Shown here in pieces: positions 55,831 to 64,000 of a stretch of DNA of 64,000 nt; position 1 is the stretch's first letter; the number at the start of each line of letters is the position of its first letter. Source of the DNA: Flavobacterium keumense. Lineage in GTDB: Bacteria; Bacteroidota; Bacteroidia; Flavobacteriales; Flavobacteriaceae. Location: assembly GCF_029866485.1 (NCBI RefSeq), contig NZ_CP092332.1:1178001-1242000 (forward strand), read 5' to 3'. Position numbers and translations under genes: made by a program. The notes beneath the pieces are model-generated. The model made no database searches. It was not told the origin of the DNA and saw only the letters and a list, made by a program, of their open reading frames with translations.

Positions 55831-57858
55831 CTAAATCAATCCCGCGCGTTTCAATAAGGCTTCTGGTTTTGGTTCTTGCCCTCTAAAACGTTTGTATAGA
55901 ATCATTGGGTGTTCTGTACCCCCTTTTGAGAGGATGTTTTCTTTAAATTTTGTAGCGACCTCCTTGTTGAAAATGCCTTTTTCTTGGAAATAAGCAAAAG
56001 CATCGGCATCTAAAACTTCGGCCCATTTGTAACTATAATATCCCGAAGAATACCCTCCTTGAAAAATATGAGAGAAGGAAACACTCATGCAATTTTCGGC
56101 TACATCAGGGTAAAGGCTTGTGCCTTCAAAAGCCGTTTTTTCAAATGCTTTGATGTCGGTAATTCCCGTTGGATTATTGCTGTGAAACGCCATGTCTAAT
56201 AATCCAAAACTCAATTGGCGTAAGGTGGCCATTCCTTTTAAGAAACTGGCACTTTCTTTTATTTTTTCTACATATTCTTGCGGAATGATTTCGCCTGTTT
56301 CATAATGTTTGGCAAACAAAGCCAAAGCTTCCGGTTCGTAACACCAGTTTTCCATCATTTGCGAAGGCAATTCTACAAAATCCCAATATACCGAAGTCCC
56401 TGATAAACTTGCATAGGTGGTGTTAGCCAACATGCCGTGTAAACCGTGTCCAAATTCATGAAACAAGGTAGTTACTTCGTTAAATGTCAACAGAGAAGGT
56501 TTGGTTGGAGTAGGCGGTGTAAAATTGCACACATTGGAAATATGTGGTCTTTCGTTTACGCCATTTTGAATGTATTGTGGTTTGAACGAGGTCATCCAAG
56601 CTCCATTTCGTTTGCCTTTTCTTGGAAAAAAATCGGCATAGAATAGTGCTACTAATTCGTTTTTCTCATCTACGACTTCAAAAGTCTGTACATCGGCGTG
56701 GTATTTGTCCACGGTACTAATTTCTTTGAATGTTAATCCAAATAATTTATTAGCAATAGTGAAAGCGCCATTTAATACATTTTCTAATTTGAAATAGGGT
56801 TTTAATAATTCGTCATCCAAATTGAATAATTTTTGTTTCAATTTTTCTGAATAATAGGGTCCGTCCCATTTTTCTAATTGGTCAATACCGTCTAATTCTT
56901 TGGCGAAAGCGGTTAATTGCGCAAACTCTTTTTCGGCTGCCGGTTTGGCTTTGGCTAACAAATCATTTAAAAACGTTTTTACTTGATTAGGGTTTTGTGC
57001 CATGCGCTCTTCTAAAACAAAGTGTGCGTGGGTTTCATAGCCTAATAAATTAGCGCGTTCGTAACGTAGTTTAGCAATTTGTAACGTAATTTCTTGGTTG
57101 TCGAACTCGTTGTTTTGAAAGGCTTTTTTTCCTGCGGCAATGGTAATTTCCTTTCGCAATTCACGGTTGTCTGCATAGGTTACAAAAGGCAGGTAACTCG
57201 GAAAGTCTAACGTAAAAATCCAACCTTCTTTTTCTTTAGATTCAGCCAAAGAACGAGCCATTTCAATAGCTCCTTCAGGCAATCCTTTTAAGTCGGTTTC
57301 GTTGGTGATGTGTAGTTGGTAGTTATTGGTTTCTGCCAATACATTTTCACCAAAAGTCAGTTTTAATTTGGCTAATTCAGTATCGATTTCGCGTAAGCGT
57401 GATTTTTTATCTTCGCTAAGTAGTGCTCCATTGCGAGCAAAACTTTTGTATTTCTTATCCAATAAAGTGGCTTGTTCTGGAGATAAACTCAATTCATTTC
57501 TTTGGTCGTACACTGCTTTCACTCGTAGAAATAAGGCTTCGTTTAACGAAACATCATTGCTAAACGCTGTTAGTAAAGGCGAAACTTCTTGTGCGATTTT
57601 CTGCATTTCGTCACAGGTTTCTGCCGAATTCAAATTGAAGAAAATAGAGGATAAACGATCTAAAGTTTGTCCTGAAAAATCCAATGCTTCGATGGTGTTT
57701 TCAAAAGTAGGTGTTGAAGGATTATTGGTAATCGCATCAATTTCTGCGCGCGCAGCGGCAATAGTGGTTTCAAAAGCAGGTTGGTAATCGCTCATTTGAA
57801 TTTGAGAGAATGGTGCTGCGTTGTGTTGGGTAGTGTATGTTGAGGTTAAGATGTTCAT
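55831..57858 (-). CDS. M3-family oligopeptidase (Dcp/OpdA-like)
   Basis: A 675-aa zinc metallopeptidase of family M3. The active site HEFGH is in LFHEFGHGLHGML (about residue 465), with the third ligand Glu in YWDFVELPSQMMENW. Other blocks are FYADFFPRKGKRNGAWMT, SNVCNFTPPTP and SFSHIFQGGYSSGYYSYKWAE. There is no signal peptide (MNILTSTYTTQHNAAPFSQI), so it should be cytoplasmic, degrading short peptides. It ends LLKRAGLI, which is typical. It could be dipeptidyl carboxypeptidase or oligopeptidase A; sequence alone does not separate them here. Confidence 0.93.
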   Translation of the reverse strand: MNILTSTYTTQHNAAPFSQIQMSDYQPAFETTIAAARAEIDAITNNPSTPTFENTIEALDFSGQTLDRLSSIFFNLNSAETCDEMQKIAQEVSPLLTAFSNDVSLNEALFLRVKAVYDQRNELSLSPEQATLLDKKYKSFARNGALLSEDKKSRLREIDTELAKLKLTFGENVLAETNNYQLHITNETDLKGLPEGAIEMARSLAESKEKEGWIFTLDFPSYLPFVTYADNRELRKEITIAAGKKAFQNNEFDNQEITLQIAKLRYERANLLGYETHAHFVLEERMAQNPNQVKTFLNDLLAKAKPAAEKEFAQLTAFAKELDGIDQLEKWDGPYYSEKLKQKLFNLDDELLKPYFKLENVLNGAFTIANKLFGLTFKEISTVDKYHADVQTFEVVDEKNELVALFYADFFPRKGKRNGAWMTSFKPQYIQNGVNERPHISNVCNFTPPTPTKPSLLTFNEVTTLFHEFGHGLHGMLANTTYASLSGTSVYWDFVELPSQMMENWCYEPEALALFAKHYETGEIIPQEYVEKIKESASFLKGMATLRQLSFGLLDMAFHSNNPTGITDIKAFEKTAFEGTSLYPDVAENCMSVSFSHIFQGGYSSGYYSYKWAEVLDADAFAYFQEKGIFNKEVATKFKENILSKGGTEHPMILYKRFRGQEPKPEALLKRAGLI

Positions 57859-57883
57859 TGTGCAATCTAGTTTCCTTATTTTT

Positions 57884-57959
57884 AACCATTAAGAGATTAA
57901 GAAAAATTAAGAAGGATTGCTACATCAAAATCTTAATGAACCTTAATCTCTTAATGGTT
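57884..57959. repeat. 18-bp inverted repeat with nested stem
   Basis: AACCATTAAGAGATTAAG (57884-57901) and CTTAATCTCTTAATGGTT (57942-57959) are perfectly complementary. Inside, ATTAAGA (57906-57912) and TCTTAAT (57931-57937) pair again. It lies between purE and the M3 peptidase gene on the same strand. The right arm is identical to 3087-3104. Confidence 0.75.
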
Positions 57960-57965
57960 TTACTT

Positions 57966-58451
57966 TTATTTTTTCAATCCTTCTGATGCTTTGATAACGG
58001 CGTCTTTTAGGCTTAGTTTGTAGGCAATTATTCGGTTTAAAACAGTTTTGTCAGCACTTCCGATGATTTGAGCTGCCAAGATTCCTGCGTTTTTAGCTCC
58101 GTTCAATGCTACTGTAGCTACAGGAACTCCGCCCGGCATTTGCAAAATTGATAAAACCGAATCCCAACCGTCAATCGAATTGCTTGATTTAACCGGAACT
58201 CCAATAACTGGAAGCGGACTCATAGAAGCGACCATCCCAGGTAAATGTGCTGCACCACCTGCACCCGCAATAATAACCGAAATCCCTCTTTCGTGTGCCT
58301 TTGTACTGAAATCCACTAATTTTTCAGGAGTTCTATGTGCCGAAACAATATCTACTTCGGTTTCGATTCCAAATTCTTTTAAAATGTCTATGGCGTCTTG
58401 CATTACCGGCATATCCGAAATGCTTCCCATGATGATGGCTATTTTACTCAT
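57966..58451 (-). CDS. purE: N5-carboxyaminoimidazole ribonucleotide mutase
   Basis: A 161-aa class-I PurE, which moves the carboxyl group of N5-CAIR to give CAIR in purine synthesis. The family opening IAIIMGSISDMPVMQDA (SxSD) is present, followed by VDIVSAHRTPEKL, VIIAGAGGAAHLPGM, LPVIGVPVKSS and MPGGVPVATVALN, which cover the substrate-binding loops. Length is normal. It follows purK after 72 bp, the usual gene pair, but an inverted repeat lies in the gap. Confidence 0.95.
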   Translation of the reverse strand: MSKIAIIMGSISDMPVMQDAIDILKEFGIETEVDIVSAHRTPEKLVDFSTKAHERGISVIIAGAGGAAHLPGMVASMSPLPVIGVPVKSSNSIDGWDSVLSILQMPGGVPVATVALNGAKNAGILAAQIIGSADKTVLNRIIAYKLSLKDAVIKASEGLKK

Positions 58452-58467
58452 TGTTTGTTATTTTTAA

Positions 58468-58513
58468 CACAGATTGCACTAATTAACACCAATTTGATTT
58501 GTGTAAATCTGTG
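58468..58513. repeat. Inverted repeat between purK and purE
   Basis: CACAGATT (58468-58475) and AATCTGTG (58506-58513), extended by GCAC/GTGT, form an imperfect stem of about 11 bp around 22 nt, followed by AAATTTGTG. It separates two genes that are usually tightly linked. Confidence 0.55.
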
Positions 58514-58523
58514 AAATTTGTGT

Positions 58524-59687
58524 TTATTTTTCACTAATTACTCGAATCGTATTTTTTACCTCTTCGGCAATTTTTCTTGCTTCGTTTACGTCTTCATTTA
58601 CGATGGTGACGTGTCCCATTTTTCTAAAAGGGCGGGTTTGTTTTTTACCGTAGATGTGTGGTGTTACACCATCCCAGTCTAGTATTTTTTCAATGTTTTC
58701 ATAAATTACATTGCCCGAAAAATTTTCTTCGCCTACCAAATTGACCATAATTCCGGCCACTTTACTATCAGTATTGCCTAAAGGTAAATCTAAAATCGCG
58801 CGCAAATGATTTTCAAATTGTGAGGTGTAACTTGCTTCAATAGAATAATGACCTGAATTATGTGGTCTTGGCGCTACCTCATTGACTAGAATTTCGTCAT
58901 TTTCGGTTTGAAACATTTCCACTGCTAATAACCCCACATGATGAAATTGTTGGGAAACATTCAAAGCAATGGCTCTGGCTTTTTGGGCTACTTCCTCATC
59001 AATTCGCGCAGGACAAATAACATATTCTACCTGATTGGCTTCGGGGTGAAATTCCATTTCTACCACAGGATAGGTTTTGATTTCGCCCGAAGGATTGCGA
59101 CATACAATAACGGCCAATTCGTTTTTGAATGGGATCATTGCCTCGGCAATACATTCTACGTTGGGTAATTCGTCTAAATCAGCTACTTTTCGAACTACTT
59201 TGACCCCATTACCATCGTAACCAAATTCGGTACACTTCCAAACAAAAGGCAATTGAAGCGTTGATTGCTGACTGTTGATTGCTGATTTTAGATTTTCAAG
59301 ATTTTCAAATCGCTGGTACGGAGCTGTTGGAATATTGTGTTGGGTGTAAAAATCTTTTTGAATACCTTTGTTTTGAATCAATTTCAAGGTTTTTGGCGAA
59401 GGATAAACGGGTACTCCTTCTTCTTCTAATTGTGTTAAGGCGTCTAGGTTCACCAATTCGATTTCGAAAGTCAAAATATCTACTTTTTTTCCGAATTTAT
59501 ATACGGTGTCAAAATCCATCAAATCTCCTTGAAAGAATTGGTTGCAAGCAATTTTACAAGGTGCTTCTTCACTTGGATCCAAAACATAGGTTTGAATATC
59601 AAATTTTCGAGTGTCATGCAAAAGCATTTTGCCTAATTGGCCTCCACCTAGAATACCTAATTTAAAATTGGAAGAAAAATAGTTCAT
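58524..59687 (-). CDS. purK: 5-(carboxyamino)imidazole ribonucleotide synthase
   Basis: A 387-aa ATP-grasp enzyme that carboxylates AIR with bicarbonate to N5-CAIR, the substrate of PurE. The opening LGILGGGQLGKMLLHD and the ATP-grasp blocks FVWKCTEFGYDGNGVKVV, EAMIPFKNELAVIVCRN, ALNVSQQFHHVGLLAVEMF and VNEVAPRPHNSGHYSIEA are normal. A short hydrophilic insert (SAINSQQST, about residue 140) is encoded by a 12-bp direct repeat (59260-59271 and 59274-59285). Such repeats are otherwise non-coding here. It is followed by purE. Confidence 0.95.
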   Translation of the reverse strand: MNYFSSNFKLGILGGGQLGKMLLHDTRKFDIQTYVLDPSEEAPCKIACNQFFQGDLMDFDTVYKFGKKVDILTFEIELVNLDALTQLEEEGVPVYPSPKTLKLIQNKGIQKDFYTQHNIPTAPYQRFENLENLKSAINSQQSTLQLPFVWKCTEFGYDGNGVKVVRKVADLDELPNVECIAEAMIPFKNELAVIVCRNPSGEIKTYPVVEMEFHPEANQVEYVICPARIDEEVAQKARAIALNVSQQFHHVGLLAVEMFQTENDEILVNEVAPRPHNSGHYSIEASYTSQFENHLRAILDLPLGNTDSKVAGIMVNLVGEENFSGNVIYENIEKILDWDGVTPHIYGKKQTRPFRKMGHVTIVNEDVNEARKIAEEVKNTIRVISEK

Positions 59688-59867
59688 TTGGAGTAGTAAT
59701 TATTTTTTAGTTGTTGAATGCAGTCGCTTCGCTCGTGTCATACAAGTTGTTGTTTCGTTTCGCAAAGATACTTAGTCCGTTGATAATTAACAATTGATAT
59801 TGGATAATTCGTGGTTGTAAATGTACAAATTCCCTTTCTTTATATAGATTGTCCGATTCGAATTCAG

Positions 59868-59875
59868 TATATTTG
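59868..59875 (+). promoter_or_regulatory. Probable -7 box of adk
   Basis: TATATTTG, 66 nt before the adk ATG. The nearest TTG (59849-59851) is only 16 nt upstream instead of 19. Confidence 0.45.
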
Positions 59876-59941
59876 CCAGAACTATGATTAATTTGGGATT
59901 TGAATTTAGTCCTATTTACAACACAAAAAATAATTTACAAG

Positions 59942-60514
59942 ATGATTAACATTGTTTTATTTGGGAAACCAGGAGCAGGAAAAGGAACTCAAGCTGAATT
60001 TTTGAAAGAGAAATACAACCTAACACACCTTTCAACAGGGGATATTTTTAGATTTAATATTAAGAATGAAACCGAGTTAGGGAAATTAGCTAAAACCTAT
60101 ATGGATAAAGGCGATTTAGTTCCTGATGAGGTAACGATTCAAATGTTACAATCAGAAGTAGATGCTAATCCGCAATCGGCTGGGTTTTTATTTGACGGTT
60201 TTCCAAGAACTTTGGCACAAGCGGGTGCTTTGGATCGTTTTTTAGAATCAAAAGGACAACAAATTACAGCGACTGTGGCTTTAGAAGCAGATGATGAAAT
60301 TTTGGTACAACGTCTTTTAGAAAGAGGTAAAACTTCGGGAAGACCAGATGATCAAGATGAAGAGAAAATCAGAAACCGTTACCAAGAATACAATGAAAAG
60401 ACCGCTCCTTTGATGGGGTACTACAAAGATCAAGGTAAATTTTATGCAGTGGATGGAATAGGTTCTATCGCTGAGATTACTGAACGATTGAGCGCTGTAA
60501 TTGATAATTTATAG
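59942..60514 (+). CDS. adk: Adenylate kinase
   Basis: A 190-aa adenylate kinase that interconverts ATP, AMP and ADP. The P-loop is IVLFGKPGAGKGTQAEFL (Gly-rich loop, residues 4-21), followed by LSTGDIFR, GFLFDGFPRTLAQA and the LID-like GRPDDQDEEKIRNRYQEY; it is the short-LID form without zinc Cys. The ATG at 59942 (MINIVLFGKPG) is preferred because the upstream in-frame ATG at 59900 would add 14 residues not found in the family. CNNM-type and obg genes follow on the same strand. Confidence 0.95.
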   Translation: MINIVLFGKPGAGKGTQAEFLKEKYNLTHLSTGDIFRFNIKNETELGKLAKTYMDKGDLVPDEVTIQMLQSEVDANPQSAGFLFDGFPRTLAQAGALDRFLESKGQQITATVALEADDEILVQRLLERGKTSGRPDDQDEEKIRNRYQEYNEKTAPLMGYYKDQGKFYAVDGIGSIAEITERLSAVIDNL

Positions 60515-60598
60515 TATTTATTAAAAAGCTTGAAATTCTGGTTTTCAAGAAAAAAGTAAATTTACTTATCTTTAAACCAATACTTTAAAAAAATACAA

Positions 60599-61873
60599 TT
60601 GGAACTACTTATTATATTTTTATTAATTCTACTGAATGGCGTTTTTTCTATGTCCGAAATTGCCTTGATTTCTTCACGAAAAAGTAGATTGGAAACAGCT
60701 GCTAAAAAAGGGAGTAAAACCGCGAAAACTGCCCTTGATTTAGCTAATTCTCCAAATAAATTCCTTTCGGCTGTTCAAATAGGAATAACCCTTATTGGAA
60801 TTTTAACCGGAATCTATAGTGGAGATAAAATTACTGAAGACGTTGAGTTTTTTGTGAGTGGATTTGCAGCGATGCAGCCTTATGCGCATTCTCTTTCAGT
60901 GGCAATAGTAGTTGTAATATTAACCTTTTTTTCTTTGGTTTTGGGTGAATTACTACCCAAGCGTATTGGTTTAAATTACCCGGAATCAATTGCCAAAGCT
61001 ATGGCTATGCCAATGAAGGGAATTTCCATTATCACGGCGCCTTTTATTTGGTTATTAACCACATCGACAGAATTTCTTTTAGACATTCTTCAAATTAAAC
61101 CTACGGCAGACGGAAAAGTTACTGAAGAAGAAATTAAAGCTATAATCAAAGAGGGTACAGAAGTTGGTGAGGTGCAAGAAATTGAACAGGATATTGTGGA
61201 ACGTGTATTTCACATTGGAGACAGGAAAGTGAATTCGTTGATGACGCATCGAAGTTCTATGGTCTATCTTTCTGTAGATGATACTTTGGAAGAAATCAAA
61301 TCTAAAGTATTGGATGAATTGCATTCTGTTTATCCCGTTTGTGAAGAAAATTTGGACGAGGTAGTAGGAGTTGTGTATTTGAAAGACTTGTTTGCTAACT
61401 TTGAAAAAGGCAACTTTCAATTGAAATCGATTGCTAAAGAGCCCGCTTATTTTATCGAGCATACATCGGCCTATAAAGCCCTTGAGAATTTTAAGAAAAC
61501 GAAAGTTCATTATGCTTTTATCACAGATGAATATGGCGTTTTTCAAGGGATTATTACACTGAATGATATTTTGGAAGCATTGGTAGGTGATGCTGCTGAT
61601 TTTGATGATGATGAATACCAATTGATTGCGAATGAAGATGGTTCTTGGTTAGTAGATGGGCAGTATTCCTTACACGATTTCTTGACTTATTTTGATTTGG
61701 ATGAGTTGACCACTGACTATGAAGTAACTACCGTTAGTGGTTTTATTATTACAGAGTTAGGCGCTATTCCTAAAGAAGGAGATAAATTGATTTGGAATAA
61801 GTTGGAATTTGAAGCTCAAAAAATGGATGGTGTAAAGATTGATAAAGTAGTAATCAAAACATTTGTAGATTAA
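60599..61873 (+). CDS. CNNM/CorC-type CBS-domain membrane protein
   Basis: A 424-aa protein. The N-terminal DUF21/CNNM domain (about 1-190, three to four TM helices, MSEIALISSRKSRLE) precedes a CBS pair (about 205-335, VNSLMTHRSSMVYLSVDDT ... YGVFQGIITLNDILEALVG) and a C-terminal CorC/HlyC-associated domain (DGSWLVDGQYSLHDFLTYF). Starts at a TTG. Related proteins are implicated in magnesium/cobalt homeostasis; the old haemolysin label is misleading. It lies between adk and obg, 84 bp after adk and 14 bp before obg, so it is probably in an operon with obg. Confidence 0.9.
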   Translation: MELLIIFLLILLNGVFSMSEIALISSRKSRLETAAKKGSKTAKTALDLANSPNKFLSAVQIGITLIGILTGIYSGDKITEDVEFFVSGFAAMQPYAHSLSVAIVVVILTFFSLVLGELLPKRIGLNYPESIAKAMAMPMKGISIITAPFIWLLTTSTEFLLDILQIKPTADGKVTEEEIKAIIKEGTEVGEVQEIEQDIVERVFHIGDRKVNSLMTHRSSMVYLSVDDTLEEIKSKVLDELHSVYPVCEENLDEVVGVVYLKDLFANFEKGNFQLKSIAKEPAYFIEHTSAYKALENFKKTKVHYAFITDEYGVFQGIITLNDILEALVGDAADFDDDEYQLIANEDGSWLVDGQYSLHDFLTYFDLDELTTDYEVTTVSGFIITELGAIPKEGDKLIWNKLEFEAQKMDGVKIDKVVIKTFVD

Positions 61874-61887
61874 TAAAATAAGGAATA

Positions 61888-62889
61888 ATGACAGAAGGGA
61901 ACTTCGTTGATTACGTTAAAATATATGTATCTTCTGGAAAAGGAGGGAAAGGTTCTACGCACTTGCATAGAGAAAAATTTATTGAAAAAGGGGGGCCAGA
62001 TGGCGGAGATGGTGGTCGTGGAGGGCATGTTTATTTAATTGGTAATAAAGGACTTTGGACCTTATTTCATTTGAAATTTGCACGACACATTAAAGCAGGT
62101 CATGGAGGAGATGGAGGTTCTGATCGAAGTACGGGTGCTGATGGAGAAGATAAATTTATTGAAGTGCCTTTAGGAACTGTGGTAAAAGATAAAGAAACCG
62201 GAGAGGTTTTATTTGAAATTACCGAAGACGGAGAGAAAAAAATCTTAGCTCAAGGTGGAAAAGGAGGTTTAGGTAATTGGCATTTTAGAAGTTCAACCAA
62301 TCAAACCCCACGTTATGCACAGCCGGGTTTACCGGGTGTAGAAATGGATGTGATTTTAGAATTGAAAGTATTGGCTGATGTGGGCTTAGTTGGATTTCCA
62401 AATGCTGGAAAATCAACCTTGTTGTCGGTTTTAACTTCAGCGAAACCCAAAATTGCGGATTATCCATTTACAACCTTAAAACCTAATTTAGGAATTGTAG
62501 CGTATCGTGATTTTCAATCGTTTGTAATTGCTGATATTCCTGGAATTATTGAAGGTGCAGCTGAAGGGAAAGGATTGGGGCATTACTTTTTGCGTCATAT
62601 TGAACGAAATTCTACTTTGTTATTTTTAGTCCCTGTGGATACGCCCGATATTAAAGCTGAATACGATATTTTAGTCAATGAATTGACCAAGTACAATCCG
62701 GAAATGTTAGACAAAGAACGGTTGTTGGTCATTTCAAAAATAGATATGTTGGATGAAGAATTGAAGGCAGAACTAAAGGCAGAATTAGATGTTGCGTTTA
62801 AGGATATTCCGTATTTGTTTATTTCTTCGGTGGCACAACAAGGTTTGACTGAATTAAAAGATAAATTGTGGAATATGTTAAATAACTAA
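61888..62889 (+). CDS. obg: GTPase Obg (CgtA)
   Basis: A 333-aa essential GTPase involved in 50S ribosome assembly. The N-terminal Obg domain is Gly-rich ([29 protein letters not shown], about 1-158), followed by the G domain: G1 [12 protein letters not shown] (about 168), G3 [21 protein letters not shown]4 ISKIDML. It lacks the C-terminal OCT domain of some Obg proteins, as in most Bacteroidetes. The TTT-rich terminator at 62915-62936 follows. Confidence 0.95.
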   Translation: MTEGNFVDYVKIYVSSGKGGKGSTHLHREKFIEKGGPDGGDGGRGGHVYLIGNKGLWTLFHLKFARHIKAGHGGDGGSDRSTGADGEDKFIEVPLGTVVKDKETGEVLFEITEDGEKKILAQGGKGGLGNWHFRSSTNQTPRYAQPGLPGVEMDVILELKVLADVGLVGFPNAGKSTLLSVLTSAKPKIADYPFTTLKPNLGIVAYRDFQSFVIADIPGIIEGAAEGKGLGHYFLRHIERNSTLLFLVPVDTPDIKAEYDILVNELTKYNPEMLDKERLLVISKIDMLDEELKAELKAELDVAFKDIPYLFISSVAQQGLTELKDKLWNMLNN

Positions 62890-62914
62890 ACGTATTTAGT
62901 TGTGACAAATATAG

Positions 62915-62945
62915 ATCCGTCTCTCATGAGGCGGATTTTTTTTAT
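62915..62945 (+). terminator. Terminator after obg
   Basis: ATCCGTCTC, loop TCAT, GAGGCGGAT (62915-62936, one T-G pair), then a T-run. Confidence 0.85.
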
Positions 62946-62996
62946 AAAAAAAGTCAAAGCTTCCTAAATCTACAAGAAAACAAATATAAATTTCGC

Positions 62997-63004
62997 TATT
63001 TTTG
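62997..63004 (+). promoter_or_regulatory. -7 box 4 nt before TPR gene
   Basis: TATTTTTG followed by AAGA and the ATG at 63009. Same arrangement as at 45915 and 55020. Confidence 0.5.
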
Positions 63005-63008
63005 AAGA

Positions 63009-63695
63009 ATGAAAGGGATTGTTTTTGTTTTACTATTTTTTCCAATACTACTTTGGTCTCAGGTTAATTTTGAGAAAGCAGAGCAGTTCTTTGAAGCTGG
63101 AAAAATAGAACAAGCTCGCACATTATTTGAAAGTGTAGTTGTTGAAAATCCATCGCATTTAAAAGCAATTGAATATTTGGGAGATATTGCAGGTCAGCAA
63201 AAGCTATGGGACAAAGCATTGTTGTATTACAAAAAGCTAAAACAATTACAACCTAGAGAAGCCAATTACTATTACAAATATGGAGGCGCTTTAGGAATGA
63301 AAGCGAAAGAGGGGACTAAATTTAAAGCATTGGGAATGATTGAGGAAATTAAATCGTCGTTTGAGAAAGCCATTGTTTTAGATCCGAAACACAAAGAATC
63401 CCGTTGGGCTTTGGTTCAGTTGTATTTGGAATTACCTGGAATTATTGGTGGTAGCGAAGCAAAAGCGGTACAGTATTCTAATGAATTGATGCGGTTGTCT
63501 TCTTTGGATGGGTATTTGTCAAAAGGATATATTGAAGAATATTTTGGTCGAAATAAAAAAGCGGAACTGAATTATAGTAAAGCTTTAGAGTTGACCCATT
63601 CAAAATTAGCTTTTCAAAAGTTATATAATTTGTATTGGTACAAAATGAAAAATTTTGCGAAAGCACAACAATTAAAAGAACGATTTGAAAAATAA
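63009..63695 (+). CDS. Tetratricopeptide-repeat protein, exported
   Basis: A 228-aa protein with a signal peptide (MKGIVFVLLFFPILLWSQ) and at least three TPR units: KAEQFFEAGKIEQARTLFES, HLKAIEYLGDIAGQQKLWDK and NYYYKYGGALGMKAKEG, with a further repeat-like region near the end (NKKAELNYSKALELTHSKL). TPRs mediate protein-protein contacts; no enzymatic domain is present, so the role is unknown. Preceded by a -7 box 4 nt from the ATG. The stop codon touches the palindromic element at 63695-63805. Confidence 0.82.
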   Translation: MKGIVFVLLFFPILLWSQVNFEKAEQFFEAGKIEQARTLFESVVVENPSHLKAIEYLGDIAGQQKLWDKALLYYKKLKQLQPREANYYYKYGGALGMKAKEGTKFKALGMIEEIKSSFEKAIVLDPKHKESRWALVQLYLELPGIIGGSEAKAVQYSNELMRLSSLDGYLSKGYIEEYFGRNKKAELNYSKALELTHSKLAFQKLYNLYWYKMKNFAKAQQLKERFEK

Positions 63696-63805
63696 GCCTC
63701 CCCAACCCCTCCAAAGGAGGGGCTTAAAAAGAGATTAATAAATAAACTTAAGATGATTGATAAAAATAATACTAAAAGCATGCCCCCTTCGGGGGGTAGG
63801 AGGCT
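63695..63805. repeat. IR-bounded palindromic element reaching into mpl
   Basis: A 111-bp element bounded by AGCCTCC (63695-63701) and GGAGGCT (63799-63805). It contains two strong hairpins: CCCCTCC-AAA-GGAGGGG (63706-63722) and CCCCC-TTC-GGGGG (63783-63795). It begins in the TPR stop codon and covers the first 18 codons of the downstream mpl gene. Confidence 0.65.
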
Positions 63806-64000
63806 ACATTTTATTGCTATTGGTGGCAGTGCAATGCACAATTTAGCGTTGGCTTTACACAACAAAGGATATCAGGTTACAGGAAGTGACGATGCCATTT
63901 TTGAACCTTCTAAATCACGATTAGAAAAGAAAGGAATTTTACCTGCTGAAATGGGTTGGTTTCCAGAAAAAATCACCGCAGATATTGAAGCTGTAATTTT
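63753..64000 (+). CDS. mpl: Mpl-like UDP-MurNAc peptide ligase, 3' end outside window
   Basis: The first 82 residues of a Mur ligase of the Mpl (murein peptide ligase) type, which reattaches recycled peptide to UDP-MurNAc. The dinucleotide-fold start HFIAIGGSAMHNLALALHNKGYQVTGSDDAIFEPSK is diagnostic of MurC/Mpl; the AMHNLALAL form is characteristic of Mpl rather than MurC. About 17 extra residues (MIDKNNTKSMPPSGGRR) come from the palindromic element at 63695-63805; Mpl proteins usually begin a few residues before HFIAIGG. An inner ATG at 63780 is an alternative start. Continues beyond 64000. Confidence 0.85.
   Translation, partial: MIDKNNTKSMPPSGGRRLHFIAIGGSAMHNLALALHNKGYQVTGSDDAIFEPSKSRLEKKGILPAEMGWFPEKITADIEAVI

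Overview
The window is a contiguous piece of a Flavobacterium-like chromosome (Bacteroidota, Flavobacteriaceae). This rests on the 16S rRNA, on gldJ, porV and a SusC/SusD pair, on promoters of the Bacteroidetes type (TTG, 19 nt, TAnnTTTG), on start codons in A/T-rich contexts without Shine-Dalgarno sequences, and on AT-rich intergenic DNA.

Layout. 1-2900: end of a Cys-cluster protein gene, a NamZ-type muramidase lipoprotein and a LolC/E-type permease. 2900-9360: a complete rRNA operon (three tandem promoters, 16S, tRNA-Ile, tRNA-Ala, 23S, 5S). It is followed by an unusual 430-bp tail in which decayed 5S sequence alternates with four different terminators. 9720-14950: miaE, a glycosyltransferase, the pyruvate dehydrogenase genes pdhA and pdhC, and cdd. 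15000-19600: porV, gldJ and murF; porU, normally found between porV and gldJ, is not there. 19600-35770: a polysaccharide-utilisation locus that looks built for laminarin-type beta-1,3/1,6-glucan. It holds a membrane-spanning LuxR-type regulator, SusC, SusD, two surface glycan-binding lipoproteins, a GH16 endo-glucanase, a secreted EEP-fold hydrolase, a GH30 and a GH3. 36150-40820: a Nudix-fold sugar regulator with a dead catalytic box beside two convergent GH13 enzymes of the amylosucrase and sucrose-phosphorylase types. 40990-64000: mostly housekeeping genes, namely tRNA-Val, folC, exbB/exbD/tonB, an acyl-CoA dehydrogenase, an SDR, an SprT-like protein, an Mla-type ABC pair, a glycosyltransferase and methyltransferase pair, a FabH-like synthase, a group-III truncated haemoglobin, gcvP, a UbiA-like membrane protein, an M3 peptidase, purE/purK, adk, a CNNM-type CBS protein, obg, a TPR protein and the start of mpl.

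How the parts fit. ExbB/ExbD/TonB would energise SusC. SusD and the two lipoproteins would capture glucan, GH16 and GH30 would cut beta-1,3 and beta-1,6 links, and GH3 would release glucose. The 959-residue regulator is divergent from susC, and a 15-bp direct repeat with a 33-bp period lies in the gap between them.

Main points for a second look: two apparent one-base frameshifts (signal peptide of the first glycan-binding lipoprotein; C-terminus of TonB), the missing porU, the 5S/terminator array, three genes whose -7 box sits exactly 4 nt before the ATG, the candidate operators, and several families of palindromic repeats, two of which reach into coding sequence (mpl, purK).
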